Counted from the stretch's first letter, positions 15,500 through 23,502 are shown. The stretch: 31,213 bases of DNA from WJLC01 sp964600865 (GCA_964600865.1 CAZRJP010000006.1:1-31213), one strand, 5' to 3'. Notes: generated from the sequence alone by a model not told the origin. Made by a program: numbers and translations.

Positions 15500-18367
15500 A
15501 TGGTTCATATTAAAAAACTGGTGATGAAAGGTTTCAAAAGCTTTGTTAGAAAAACAGAAATCCCTTTTACTCCTGGAATTAATGTCATATTAGGCCCAAA
15601 TGGAAGTGGAAAATCGAACGTTTCAGACGCACTATGTTTTGTATTAGGAAGATTATCTATTAAATCAATGAGAGCTGCAAAAGCAAAAAACTTAATATTT
15701 CTAGGAACAAAAAAAGTTGCTAAAGCTAAAAAAGCATCAGTAGAATTAATATTTGATAATTCAGATAATACTTTTTCAATAGATAGAAAAGAGGTATCCA
15801 TTAAAAGAATAGTTAAAAGAAGTGGAAAAAGTGTATATAAAATAAATAATGAAACAAAAACAAGAAATGAAATTTTAGCATTACTTGCACAAGCAGGAAT
15901 AGATCCTAATGGATTTAATATAATTCTTCAGGGAGAGATACAAAACTTTGTAAGCATGCATAGTGAAGAAAGGAGAAAAATAATAGAAGAAGTTTCAGGA
16001 ATCTCTATCTATGAATCACGTAAATCAAAATCATTAAGAGAATTAGAAAAAACAGAGGAAAAATTAAAGGAAGTTAAAGCTGTTTTAAGAGAGAGAACAT
16101 CATATCTAAATAATCTTGAAAAAGAAAGAAAACAGGCTCTACGATTTAAAAAATTAGAAAAAAATGTTAAAAGATATAAGGCAAGTATAATTTACTCTGA
16201 TTTAAAGAAAAGAAAAAAGAAACTTAAAGAATTAAATAAAAAAATAGAGAAAAAGAATAAAAAAATATCACAGATTAAGAAGGTTATTTCTAATATAGAA
16301 GCAAAAATAAGAGAATATGAATTAAAAGTAGATTCAATTAATTCTACTATACAAAAATCATCTGGATTAGAGCAAGAAAAACTCAATAAAGAAATAGCAA
16401 ATTTTAGAGCAGACATAGCAGGATTAAATGTTAAACAAGAAAATACAGATAAAAAAATCAAGGAGATTGATAAGAAGAAAAAAGAACTTAATTCAAATAT
16501 TAAAAAAGAAAAAAAAGAATTAAACGAACTTGAAAAAAATTCTCCTTCAGATTCTGGCAAGGATAAAAAGAAGAAAAATATTAATTTAAAGAAAAAGGAA
16601 TTAGAAGAATTAGAAAAAAAGAGGAAGAAATTCTATACAATAAAAGCAGAATTAAAGTCTTTAAAACAAAGAATACAAGACAAGGAATCAAATCTTCAGA
16701 GTTATAAGAGTGAATCTAATTTTTTAGTAAAAGAAATAGAAAATTTAACTTCTGAGTTATATGATAAATCTACAACAACTAAAAAAATATCTGAACTAAA
16801 AGTAGGCTTGCAAAATAAAAAAGAAAAAATAGAAGAATTAGATTCCAAAGAAGTAGAATTATCTAAGAAGTGTCATACAAACGAACATGAAATTAAGAAA
16901 AATGAGAGACTAAATAGAGATGTTGCAAAGATGGATATATGTCCATTATGTAAGAATGAGATAACTCCAGAACATATTAAATCAATTAAAGAAGAAACAT
17001 TACCTAAAATAAATTCTTTTAAAAAAGAGATTAAAGAAGCTAGTGAAAAAATAAAAGATATACAAAATAAGAAAACTCGATTAAAAAATGAAATAAAAGC
17101 ACAATCTGAAGAGTTATCAAAGAGAGAATCAGATTTAATTAAAATTTCTAATATAAATGATAAGAAACAACAAATAAAGGCATTACATGAAAAAACAGAA
17201 TCATTACAAGAAGAAGTAAATAATTTTAAGAAAAAAGGAGAGTCTCTAGAAAGAAAATTTGATAAAAATTCACATATTGAAGAAAAATATGAAAAAGCAA
17301 GGGTAGAAGTTCAGGAGATATCCTTAAGAAATGAAGAGAATGTAGACTCAGAAATTTCATTTAAAAAAAGAGAATTAGAAAGGACAAAAATATCTTTAAA
17401 ACAGTTAAAAAGAGAGGAAGAAGATTTACAAGAAGATATGGCCTCAATAAAAGACCAATTAAAACAAAAACAAGAGCAATTGGATAAAAAAAGAAAACAA
17501 GATGAAGAGTTAAGTAAAAAATTTAAAAAGATGATTTCTCAAAGAGAGGAGTTACAAGGAAAAATAAGAAAAGGAGATTCTGAGTTATCTATGAAGCAAA
17601 ACCTTGTTTATAATGTTGAACAAGATATTAATAATTATAAGATTGAAAAAGCAAAAATTGATGCAGAATTAGAGAATTTAGAGATGGAAATGCTTGAGTT
17701 TAAAGATATTAAATTAATAAAAGGAAGTAAAGAAACATTACAGAGTAAACTACGTAAAACTCAAGAAACACTAAATAAAATAGGAAGTGTTAATTTACGT
17801 TCTTTAGATGTATATGAAAAGGTTAAAAAGGAATATGAGTCAATTCAGGAAAAAGTGGATGTTTTAACTAATGAAAAAGAAGGTATTTTGAAAATTATCC
17901 ATGAAATTGATATTAAAAAGAAAAAAGCATTCAAAAAGACCCTTAATGAATTAAATGAAATTTTCTCTAGGAATTTTGCACAACTTTCTGCTAAAGGAAA
18001 AGTTTCATTGGAATTAGAGAACAAAAAAGACCCTTTTGAGGGAGGAGTTAATATTAATGTGAAAACAGGTCATGGGAAGTATTTTGATGTTACATCTCTT
18101 TCAGGTGGTGAACAAACACTTGTAGCACTATCCTTAATATTCGCAATACAAGAATTAAAACCATATTGTTTTTACATATTAGATGAAATAGATGCAGCAT
18201 TAGATAAAAGAAACTCTGCAAGACTTGCTAGGTTATTGAATAAGTATATGAAAAAAGGACAGTATATTGTTATAACTCATAATGATGAGATTATAAGTAA
18301 GGCAACTAACTTATATGGTGTTAGTATGCATGATGGAGTTTCAAAGATTATTAGTTTGAAATTATAG
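15500..18367 (+). CDS. smc: SMC-type ATPase with a Rad50-like zinc hook
   Basis: 955-residue chromosome-organising ATPase. The N-terminal head has Walker A GPNGSGKS at 32-39, then QGEIQNFVSMHSEERRKIIEEVSG, which is SMC-like rather than Rad50-like. Two long lysine/glutamate-rich coiled coils (about 165-470 and 495-790) flank CPLCKNEITPEH, with Cys481 and Cys484 at the exact middle. That is a zinc hook in place of the folded SMC hinge of about 150 residues. The C-terminal head has GSVNLRSLDVYEKVKKEYE, signature LSGGEQTLVALSL and Walker B FYILDEIDAALD. Canonical SMCs have about 1,170 residues. A hinge-less, hook-bearing SMC relative specific to archaea fits better than canonical SMC or Rad50. 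No ScpA/ScpB or Mre11 gene is adjacent. Confidence 0.85.
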   Translation: MVHIKKLVMKGFKSFVRKTEIPFTPGINVILGPNGSGKSNVSDALCFVLGRLSIKSMRAAKAKNLIFLGTKKVAKAKKASVELIFDNSDNTFSIDRKEVSIKRIVKRSGKSVYKINNETKTRNEILALLAQAGIDPNGFNIILQGEIQNFVSMHSEERRKIIEEVSGISIYESRKSKSLRELEKTEEKLKEVKAVLRERTSYLNNLEKERKQALRFKKLEKNVKRYKASIIYSDLKKRKKKLKELNKKIEKKNKKISQIKKVISNIEAKIREYELKVDSINSTIQKSSGLEQEKLNKEIANFRADIAGLNVKQENTDKKIKEIDKKKKELNSNIKKEKKELNELEKNSPSDSGKDKKKKNINLKKKELEELEKKRKKFYTIKAELKSLKQRIQDKESNLQSYKSESNFLVKEIENLTSELYDKSTTTKKISELKVGLQNKKEKIEELDSKEVELSKKCHTNEHEIKKNERLNRDVAKMDICPLCKNEITPEHIKSIKEETLPKINSFKKEIKEASEKIKDIQNKKTRLKNEIKAQSEELSKRESDLIKISNINDKKQQIKALHEKTESLQEEVNNFKKKGESLERKFDKNSHIEEKYEKARVEVQEISLRNEENVDSEISFKKRELERTKISLKQLKREEEDLQEDMASIKDQLKQKQEQLDKKRKQDEELSKKFKKMISQREELQGKIRKGDSELSMKQNLVYNVEQDINNYKIEKAKIDAELENLEMEMLEFKDIKLIKGSKETLQSKLRKTQETLNKIGSVNLRSLDVYEKVKKEYESIQEKVDVLTNEKEGILKIIHEIDIKKKKAFKKTLNELNEIFSRNFAQLSAKGKVSLELENKKDPFEGGVNINVKTGHGKYFDVTSLSGGEQTLVALSLIFAIQELKPYCFYILDEIDAALDKRNSARLARLLNKYMKKGQYIVITHNDEIISKATNLYGVSMHDGVSKIISLKL

Positions 18368-18393
18368 AATTATTGATTTCTTTTAGAAAAATA
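18368..18393. repeat. 26-bp direct repeat, copy 1
   Basis: Starts at the base after the stop of the SMC gene and is identical over 26 bp to 18999-19024, 631 bp away. The core is ATTGATTTCTTTTAGAAAA. The two copies bracket the toxin-antitoxin pair. Confidence 0.9.
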
Positions 18394-18420
18394 TATAAAT
18401 AAGATTAATCTTACTTATTT

Positions 18421-18648
18421 ATGAAAATAGAAAAAATAGATACAACAAAAATGAGTTCTAGGGGGCAAGTAGTAATTCCTTTAGAAATGAGAAAAGATAT
18501 TAAAGAAGGAGAGAAACTTCTTGTAATTGAAAAAGAAGATGAGATTATTCTTAAAAAAACAATTCCAGAAAAATTACTTTTATCCCAAAAATCTCTTGCA
18601 AAATCATGGTTATCTAAAGAAGAGGATGAAGCATGGAAAGATTTGTAA
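18421..18648 (+). CDS. AbrB/SpoVT-type antitoxin
   Basis: 75-residue swapped-hairpin DNA-binding protein. The signature TKMSSRGQVVIPLEMRKDI (about 9-27), followed by GEKLLVIEKEDEIILKK, is the classical AbrB/MazE fold. The C-terminal tail (LLSQKSLAKSWLSKEEDEAW) is the acidic, tryptophan-containing segment such antitoxins use to bind the toxin. It overlaps the MazF-like toxin gene by 16 bp, the standard antitoxin-first order. Such pairs usually repress their own promoter; a TATA-like ATATATAAAT lies at about 18391-18400. Confidence 0.85.
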   Translation: MKIEKIDTTKMSSRGQVVIPLEMRKDIKEGEKLLVIEKEDEIILKKTIPEKLLLSQKSLAKSWLSKEEDEAWKDL

Positions 18649-18965
18649 AAGGAGATGTTATAATTATTAATTTTCCTTATTCTGACTTAAAACACCATAA
18701 AAAAAGGCCGGCATTGGTAATTAAATCGCCTAAAGGGGATGACGTGATTGCATGCCAAATAACAAGCATATTTTCTAAAGAGAATGTAAATATAATATTA
18801 AATGACAATGATTTTGAGGAGGGTGGGTTAAATAGAAAAAGTTTTATTAGATTAGATAAAATATTCTCAATTGAAAGTTCAATGATTAAATATAAAGCAG
18901 GTTCATTAAAAGAAGATAAAATAAGTAAAATTATAAAAAAAATTTGTGAATATTTGAATAAATAG
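18633..18965 (+). CDS. MazF/PemK-family toxin
   Basis: 110-residue predicted endoribonuclease. The family features are visible in order: GDVIIINFPYSD (first strand and loop, about 7-18), KRPALVIK (about 24-31), CQITSIF (about 41-47) and SFIRLDKIFSI (about 70-80), where the Arg and the preceding Ser/Thr positions belong to the mRNA-cleaving site. It is translated from an ATG inside the end of the antitoxin gene. The stop codon lies in a 16-bp tandem duplication. The pair is flanked by direct repeats, which suggests it arrived as a unit. Confidence 0.85.
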   Translation: MERFVKGDVIIINFPYSDLKHHKKRPALVIKSPKGDDVIACQITSIFSKENVNIILNDNDFEEGGLNRKSFIRLDKIFSIESSMIKYKAGSLKEDKISKIIKKICEYLNK

Positions 18966-18982
18966 TTATTTGAATAAATAGT
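18951..18982. repeat. 16-bp tandem duplication over the toxin stop codon
   Basis: TATTTGAATAAATAGT occurs twice without a gap (18951-18966 and 18967-18982). The first copy contains the last codons and stop of the MazF-like gene; the second repeats them downstream. Confidence 0.9.
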
Positions 18983-18998
18983 TATTTTAAAATCATAA

Positions 18999-19024
18999 AA
19001 TTATTGATTTCTTTTAGAAAAATA
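18999..19024. repeat. 26-bp direct repeat, copy 2
   Basis: Perfect copy of 18368-18393, located after the toxin gene. Outside the 26 bp the flanks differ on both sides. Confidence 0.9.
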
Positions 19025-19075
19025 AAAAAGGGAGAAAGCAAATAAAAAAAATAAAAAAAATAAAAATAAATTAAA
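19025..19075 (-). terminator. Oligo-T terminator of the surface protein gene
   Basis: On the minus strand, immediately after the surface-protein stop, there are several runs of 4-8 T separated by single A, a typical archaeal intrinsic terminator. The right repeat copy overlaps its far end. Confidence 0.6.
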
Positions 19076-20212
19076 TTAGTAGTAGCTTTCTCCGAAGTCT
19101 TCTGTTTTTTCTGGTTTTCTTCCAATTAAGACAATTAGTACAATTAAAAGTACTAAAAAGATTACAGCCAAGATTATTGTTAATACAACAACTGGACTTG
19201 CAACTGAATTATCTTCTTCAGCATTGAAAGTAAATGAATCTACTGCTTCTCCAGACATATCTAATACACTTACTGTGTATTCATCTGAACTAGGTGAAAT
19301 TCCAATAGCCTTACTTGTTCCTTTTGGAACAGTAATAAAGCTTTCGCTTTCAGGCGTAACAACCTTGTAAACCTTTAATTCTTCTGTAGGGTTTACAATA
19401 AGTAAGTCATTTCCTGCCTTGAAAATCTTCTCTGGGAAGTCATTTTCAACAACAATTTGTTTTACCTTACTTATTCCAAGGTCATCATTTGAAACTTCAA
19501 CTTCTAAAGTGTAGATTCCTGGCGCAGCGTCATATGGGATGTTCAGATTAATTCTACCACTTGTAGTAGTAGTTTCATCATCGTCATCGTCATCTTCAAG
19601 AGCAATTAAGTCTCCAAGATAAATAGTTCTGCTTACACCGTTTAATGCTGTAAGTTTTGCATTTACATACAGATCATCTAATTCATTGTAACCAACATTT
19701 TTTAATACAACATCTACAGGAACATTAGCTCCAGCATCTACTGTATTAGGTGTCACAATTGATAAAATCTCTGCATTGTATGAAGGTCTTTGAGCTCTTA
19801 GAGTGTATTCTTGCTCAGTCTTATAGGTATTACCCTGTTTAACACTAACAGCAAGTGATACGTCATCACTAAGTTCATCTCTAAGTTCATAAGGAACTTT
19901 TAAAGTCAATGTTTTACTATATCTATATCCTTCTTCAACATCAAAAGAACTAGTTATAGCGCTTACATCAGCTTTATTGCCTTCAATTTCAGCCTCAACA
20001 GTTACATCAGAGGTGTCAACAAGTGAGTTAAAGATAACTTTAACACTAACAGTTTCACCAGCAACAACACTTAAATCGTTATTCCCAGCTAATTCGTCGT
20101 TAACTCTAACCTCTAAGTTGTCAGTCATAGGAGCTGCAGCACTAACACATGCAACTAAAGCCATAACTAAAGCAACTGTCAAAATCGGAATCCAAAGTTT
20201 TTTTGTTTCCAT
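19076..20212 (-). CDS. Exported, membrane-anchored surface protein with Ig-like domains
   Basis: 378 residues. An N-terminal signal peptide (METKKLWIPILTVALVMALVACVSAAAP) predicts export, with likely cleavage near the Ala-rich end at about 25-27. The exterior part is made of beta-rich segments with alternating hydrophobic residues, e.g. LSVVAGETVSVKVIF (about 47-61) and VDAGANVPVDVVLKNVGYNEL (about 157-177), the latter CARDB/NEW3-like. An unusual acidic patch of six Asp is followed by TTTT at about 208-218. A C-terminal helix (about 338-364) and a charged tail (GRKPEKTEDFGESYY) anchor it in the membrane. Codons are visibly less AT-rich than in its neighbours, suggesting high expression. Probably an envelope or S-layer-associated protein; exact role unknown. 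Confidence 0.72.
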   Translation of the reverse strand: METKKLWIPILTVALVMALVACVSAAAPMTDNLEVRVNDELAGNNDLSVVAGETVSVKVIFNSLVDTSDVTVEAEIEGNKADVSAITSSFDVEEGYRYSKTLTLKVPYELRDELSDDVSLAVSVKQGNTYKTEQEYTLRAQRPSYNAEILSIVTPNTVDAGANVPVDVVLKNVGYNELDDLYVNAKLTALNGVSRTIYLGDLIALEDDDDDDETTTTSGRINLNIPYDAAPGIYTLEVEVSNDDLGISKVKQIVVENDFPEKIFKAGNDLLIVNPTEELKVYKVVTPESESFITVPKGTSKAIGISPSSDEYTVSVLDMSGEAVDSFTFNAEEDNSVASPVVVLTIILAVIFLVLLIVLIVLIGRKPEKTEDFGESYY

Positions 20213-20234
20213 TGTTTTTTGTATATATTTAATT

Positions 20235-20257
20235 AGCAGAAAAGTTTGTTTTCTGCT
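20235..20257 (-). promoter_or_regulatory. Stem-loop at the predicted mRNA 5' end of the surface protein gene
   Basis: AGCAGAAAA and TTTTCTGCT form a perfect 9-bp stem with a 5-nt loop. The TATA box at 20280-20287 predicts transcription start near 20256, so the hairpin would form the very 5' end of the message, about 22 nt before the ATG. Confidence 0.5.
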
Positions 20258-20279
20258 TGTGTATAAGGACTATCTTTAC

Positions 20280-20287
20280 TTTATAAA
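20280..20287 (-). promoter_or_regulatory. TATA box of the surface protein gene
   Basis: TTTATAAA at 68-75 bp upstream of the ATG, in the same form used by the translation genes of this window. It implies an untranslated leader of about 40 nt. Confidence 0.6.
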
Positions 20288-20323
20288 CCTTTCTTTTGTA
20301 GTCACTTTATAGTCACTATAACC

Positions 20324-20354
20324 TTTAACTGTTTGTAAGTTACAAATAGTTAAA
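20324..20354. promoter_or_regulatory. 31-bp dyad upstream of the surface protein promoter
   Basis: TTTAACT-G-TTTGTAA-G-TTACAAA-T-AGTTAAA: 15-bp arms with one mismatch around a central base. It lies 37-74 bp upstream of the TATA box at 20280 and about 50 bp past the stop of the endonuclease IV-like gene. Two TAGTCAC copies (about 20299 and 20310) lie between dyad and TATA. It could be an operator or enhancer site, or a terminator hairpin of the upstream gene, though no T run follows it. Confidence 0.5.
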
Positions 20355-20400
20355 ATAATGTTATCTTCTAAAAATAGTACTTTTAAAGAGATTTAGCCCT

Positions 20401-21174
20401 TTATTTACTTTTATGTACTCTAATACTTAATATACTATCCTGAACTGGACTAGGACTCTCATTTATTATTCTTATTTTCTTATTTTTTGGTAATTTTGAT
20501 AAAAGTTTTTCTAATTCTTTTTTAGGAGTTAAAATATGCTTTTTCTCTCCTTTTTGATTATATTCTATTCCAGAAAAATGGCAATGCCACTTTTTTTGAG
20601 GAAATTTTTCTTTTAATTCTTTTATTTTATAATCCCCATATCTTGCTAAAACATGTGCAAAATCAATACAGAACTTACAATTAGTATCCTTAGCTAAATT
20701 ACTTATTTCTTTAATACTACCAAAAACATTCTTTTTTCCAGATATCTCGGGGTATAATTTAACATTATATTTTTTCTCTTTTATTTTTGATTGTATGTCT
20801 AAAATAGCGTTTTTAATATTATTATAGGATTCTTCCTTGTCTCTTTTACCATAGTATCCACAATGAAAAATAACTCTTTTAATATTTAACCATGAAGCAA
20901 TTTTACAACATTTGAGGATTCTTTCCTTACTTCTTTTAATTTTTTCATCATCTACAGAATTAAGATTAACCCAATAATGAGCATGAATACTTAATTTAAC
21001 TCCTGCCTTTTCTGCAGCATACTTTATTTTATTAGCACTTTCTTTGTCTTTAATCCAGACCTGATAAGTAAAAGGTATTTCTGCAGCTTTTATTCCATTT
21101 TCTTTATAATTTTGTAATTTATTAGGAGATTCTTTAACACCTCCTATACCAGAAGGACCAAATTCTATTGTCAT
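20401..21174 (-). CDS. nfo: Endonuclease IV-like AP endonuclease (TIM barrel)
   Basis: 257-residue predicted metal-dependent TIM-barrel nuclease of AP-endonuclease family 2, acting on abasic sites. Candidate metal ligands follow the Nfo order: His in SIHAHYWVN (about 63-71), His in VIFHCGYYG (about 101-109), Glu in LYPEISGKK (about 141-149), Asp and His in FCIDFAHVLA (about 165-174), His in WHCHFSG (about 196-202), His in EKKHILTP and Glu in IINESP near the end. The usual DRHxxLG signature is altered to EKKHIL, and the protein is shorter than bacterial Nfo (about 280), so a related isomerase-type barrel remains possible. It sits between the surface protein and a small membrane protein, same strand. 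Confidence 0.75.
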   Translation of the reverse strand: MTIEFGPSGIGGVKESPNKLQNYKENGIKAAEIPFTYQVWIKDKESANKIKYAAEKAGVKLSIHAHYWVNLNSVDDEKIKRSKERILKCCKIASWLNIKRVIFHCGYYGKRDKEESYNNIKNAILDIQSKIKEKKYNVKLYPEISGKKNVFGSIKEISNLAKDTNCKFCIDFAHVLARYGDYKIKELKEKFPQKKWHCHFSGIEYNQKGEKKHILTPKKELEKLLSKLPKNKKIRIINESPSPVQDSILSIRVHKSK

Positions 21175-21196
21175 ACTAATAAAAAGAATTAATCAT

Positions 21197-21652
21197 TTAA
21201 AGACTTTGTTTAAATTCTTCTTTAATTTCTCCAAGATTATTCAAAATATAAGAGTGCATTTTTTGTATCATCATTGCCTGGAATTCTTCTTTTAGTTCAC
21301 CATGACATATATCTAAATTAGATTCAGGATTTATGGAACTTCCTAAAGGTAAATAACAATTCATTCCTAAGTTTTCAAGCCTTTTTTTATCTATTGTACC
21401 TTCTTTAATTGCAAGAACTTCAACATAAATTTTACATGTTTCCCCTTCTTTTCCTTTTATATGATATTTCCATGTAATATCAATATCATCTTTAATGAAA
21501 ACAGTTCTAGCACACTTTTTTTGATGAGCAACATAACAACTCATATTATCACATTTATATGAAAAGAAGAATGTGAAATAAACAGCAATTAACCCAATAA
21601 TTATAATTCCAATAATACTCAAAGCAATCCAATCACCCTTTTTTAACTTCAT
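21197..21652 (-). CDS. Single-helix membrane protein with cysteine-containing outer domain, unknown
   Basis: I do not recognise this 151-residue protein. A short basic N-terminus (MKLKKGD) and a hydrophobic helix at about 8-31 (WIALSIIGIIIIGLIAVYFTFFF) place the remainder outside the cell. The outer part has six cysteines (CDNMSCYVAHQKKC, then CKIY, NCYLP, ICHGE), suggesting disulfides. The C-terminal 40 residues look helical. It starts 95 bp downstream of the dnaG stop, behind a terminator, so it probably has its own promoter. Confidence 0.6.
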   Translation of the reverse strand: MKLKKGDWIALSIIGIIIIGLIAVYFTFFFSYKCDNMSCYVAHQKKCARTVFIKDDIDITWKYHIKGKEGETCKIYVEVLAIKEGTIDKKRLENLGMNCYLPLGSSINPESNLDICHGELKEEFQAMMIQKMHSYILNNLGEIKEEFKQSL

Positions 21653-21699
21653 ATTATGTTAAGTAGATAGTTGTATTTAAAGGTTTTGAGAATTAGAGT

Positions 21700-21741
21700 A
21701 TTAAAAAATAAAAAAGAAATAAAGCCCTAAAAAAGGGCCTT
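21700..21741 (-). terminator. Hairpin plus T tract after dnaG
   Basis: On the minus strand AAGGCCCT (21734-21741) pairs with AGGGCTTT (21721-21728) across a 5-nt T loop, an 8-bp stem with one G-U pair, followed by a T-rich run (about 21700-21720). It resembles a bacterial-type intrinsic terminator and lies 7 bp after the dnaG stop. Confidence 0.7.
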
Positions 21742-21747
21742 ATAAAA

Positions 21748-22923
21748 TTATAAACTTAGTAGTTCAATATCAGTATCAGTTGTAGAAAAGTTTTTTGCTA
21801 CAATTGCCTGTGTATTTGCCTTTTCTGCAGCCTTAATAGTACCTTTAGTTACTGTACCATCCATAACTACAACAGAAGGTTTCTTATTAGATCTTCTTAA
21901 TGTTCTTGAGACACTCTTAGCAGATACTTTCTTTATCTCTTTAAGATTCTCATCTAAGAAGATTGCTTTTCCGCTATCTTTGTTTTTATCTGAAATCTCT
22001 TTAAGTTTTTTCTTATCTTTATCCTTTAAATCTAATTCAGGGACTTTAGAAATTTCTTTTTTATTTTTTCTTCTGTTTCCTTTATTAGATTTTCCGCTTT
22101 TTCTACCTTTTTTGGATAAATAATCTTTTAGTTTAGATTTCTTTCTAAGTTGCATTAAGACTTCTTTTCCTGCAAGCTCTTCGACTTCTTTTCCATCTGG
22201 AGCAACAGCAACAAAATCTACTTCTGCATTATCTGAAACATTCTGAACAATTAGTTTTCCGCCTCTGTCTCCATCAACAAAAAGAGTTACAGTTTTTTTC
22301 TTAGTCAGATTTTTCACTGATTCTGGAAGTTTTGTACCATTCATTGCAATAACATTTTTAACTCCATGTTTTACAAGATTAAGCACATCTGCTCTTCCTT
22401 CAACAACAACTAATTCTTCTCCAGAAATATCTCCACAAGGTAATTTTTCCTTACCATAAAGAGAAATCTCATTAATTCTTGCTGCATCTTTAATCTCATT
22501 TGATATCTCTCTTGAGTCTGTAGTTCCTTTTATTTCTCCCATTAGTTTCTTTGCTCTGTCAAGGATGTAATCTCTTTTACTTCCCCTAACATCCTCAATC
22601 TTCTCAACTTCTATTTGAGCGTCACTTGGGCCTATTCTTTCAATAGTTTCTACAGCAGCAGCAATAAGAGTTGTTTCAGACTGGTCTAAAGCAGTAGGAA
22701 TTTCAATTTTTCCCATTGTTTTCTTACCTTTTCTTTCTAATTCAACTTCGATTCTCCCAATTTTTCCTTCTTTTTGGATATCTCTAAGTTCAAGGTCAGC
22801 TCCTAATAGACCCTCAGTCTGTCCAAAGATAGCACCAATAACATCTGGTTTTTCTAATGCACCTTCAGCTATAAAAGTAGCATGCACCATATACTTTATT
22901 GATACTGGACTTATTTTTGCCAT
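21748..22923 (-). CDS. dnaG: Archaeal DnaG-type primase / exosome subunit
   Basis: 391 residues. The N-terminal 110 residues (SPVSIKYMVHATFIAEGALEKPDVIGAIFGQTEGLLG) are the archaeal DnaG-specific domain. A TOPRIM domain follows at about 165-255, with the catalytic Glu in LVVVEGRADVLNLV and the DxD in LFVDGDRGGKL. The C-terminal half is lysine-rich and low in complexity before an ordered tail (about 335-391). In archaea this protein primes DNA in vitro and also associates with the RNA exosome. A GGAG Shine-Dalgarno stands about 8 nt before the ATG, so this mRNA has a leader. It is separated from the unknown gene upstream by 195 bp. Confidence 0.92.
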   Translation of the reverse strand: MAKISPVSIKYMVHATFIAEGALEKPDVIGAIFGQTEGLLGADLELRDIQKEGKIGRIEVELERKGKKTMGKIEIPTALDQSETTLIAAAVETIERIGPSDAQIEVEKIEDVRGSKRDYILDRAKKLMGEIKGTTDSREISNEIKDAARINEISLYGKEKLPCGDISGEELVVVEGRADVLNLVKHGVKNVIAMNGTKLPESVKNLTKKKTVTLFVDGDRGGKLIVQNVSDNAEVDFVAVAPDGKEVEELAGKEVLMQLRKKSKLKDYLSKKGRKSGKSNKGNRRKNKKEISKVPELDLKDKDKKKLKEISDKNKDSGKAIFLDENLKEIKKVSAKSVSRTLRRSNKKPSVVVMDGTVTKGTIKAAEKANTQAIVAKNFSTTDTDIELLSL

Positions 22924-23118
22924 ATTTTTTCTCCTATTTTTAATTTTAATTTAATTGTTAGAAAAATATCTAATATACTAACTTGTAGTATACACTTCAA
23001 ATTCACTAAAAGAGCCTTTTAAGGCTAAAATGAGTGTGATTTGTAATGGATAAATAATCTGTGATACCTTCCTAATATTTAGAATACTCTTATATTATTT
23101 ATAAAACTTTCTAATCAA
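22924..23118. other. 195-bp intergenic region upstream of dnaG
   Basis: Holds the leader and promoter of dnaG. On the minus strand a TATA-like AGTATATTAGATA (about 22967-22980) fits a start near 22945. A small stem AGCCT-TTTA-AGGCT (about 23009-23022) lies in the middle. I see no ORF, tRNA or box C/D motif here. Confidence 0.35.
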
Positions 23119-23502
23119 TTATAATCCTGCTTTTACAAGTGATTCAATATTAACACCAAATTGATCCTGTATTTCATTATATTCATAAATATGATAGAAA
23201 TGACCCATATAATGATTAAATGTTATTTTCATTTTTTCTATATTCCTAATACTCCCTTCTTCAAATTCATCTAATCCTGCAACATAAATTGGTTGGTCAA
23301 TAAGAGTTAAAGTGTTTCCTTGTTCTTCATTTATATCATATGCAGCATTTTCACCAACTCTAAAAATTCTAACGATATCTTCTTTATTATTTTCGTTTTC
23401 CTTTTGTTGACAGTGTTGAATATATAATTCTCCTACCTCAAATTGATGAGCATCTGTTATTTTTTCTAGTTCTGAATGTATATAGTTTATTTGACCTATC
23501 AT
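23119..23502 (-). CDS. Acidic protein of unknown function
   Basis: I do not recognise this 127-residue soluble protein. It is acidic, without membrane helices or signal peptide, and aromatic- and His-rich near its end (ITFNHYMGHFYHIYEYNEIQDQF, about 92-114). The central part alternates hydrophobic residues (DIVRIFRVGE, TLTLIDQPIYVAGLDEFEEG), suggesting a beta-rich fold. It lies between EF-1A and dnaG on the same strand, 73 bp after EF-1A, where many archaea carry rps10; it is not S10. Coding character and start (ATG) look normal. Confidence 0.6.
   Translation of the reverse strand: MIGQINYIHSELEKITDAHQFEVGELYIQHCQQKENENNKEDIVRIFRVGENAAYDINEEQGNTLTLIDQPIYVAGLDEFEEGSIRNIEKMKITFNHYMGHFYHIYEYNEIQDQFGVNIESLVKAGL

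Noticed and set aside
15505..15801. Minus-strand ORF opposite the SMC head, and a similar one at 16192-16560
   Set aside because: These are shadows of the SMC reading frame. The reverse complement of Lys/Glu-rich coiled coil gives Phe/Ser/Leu-rich low-complexity translations with no family features.
22924..23118. Box C/D guide RNA in the dnaG upstream region
   Set aside because: No pair of C (RTGATGA) and D (CTGA) boxes at usable spacing on either strand; only a short stem is visible.
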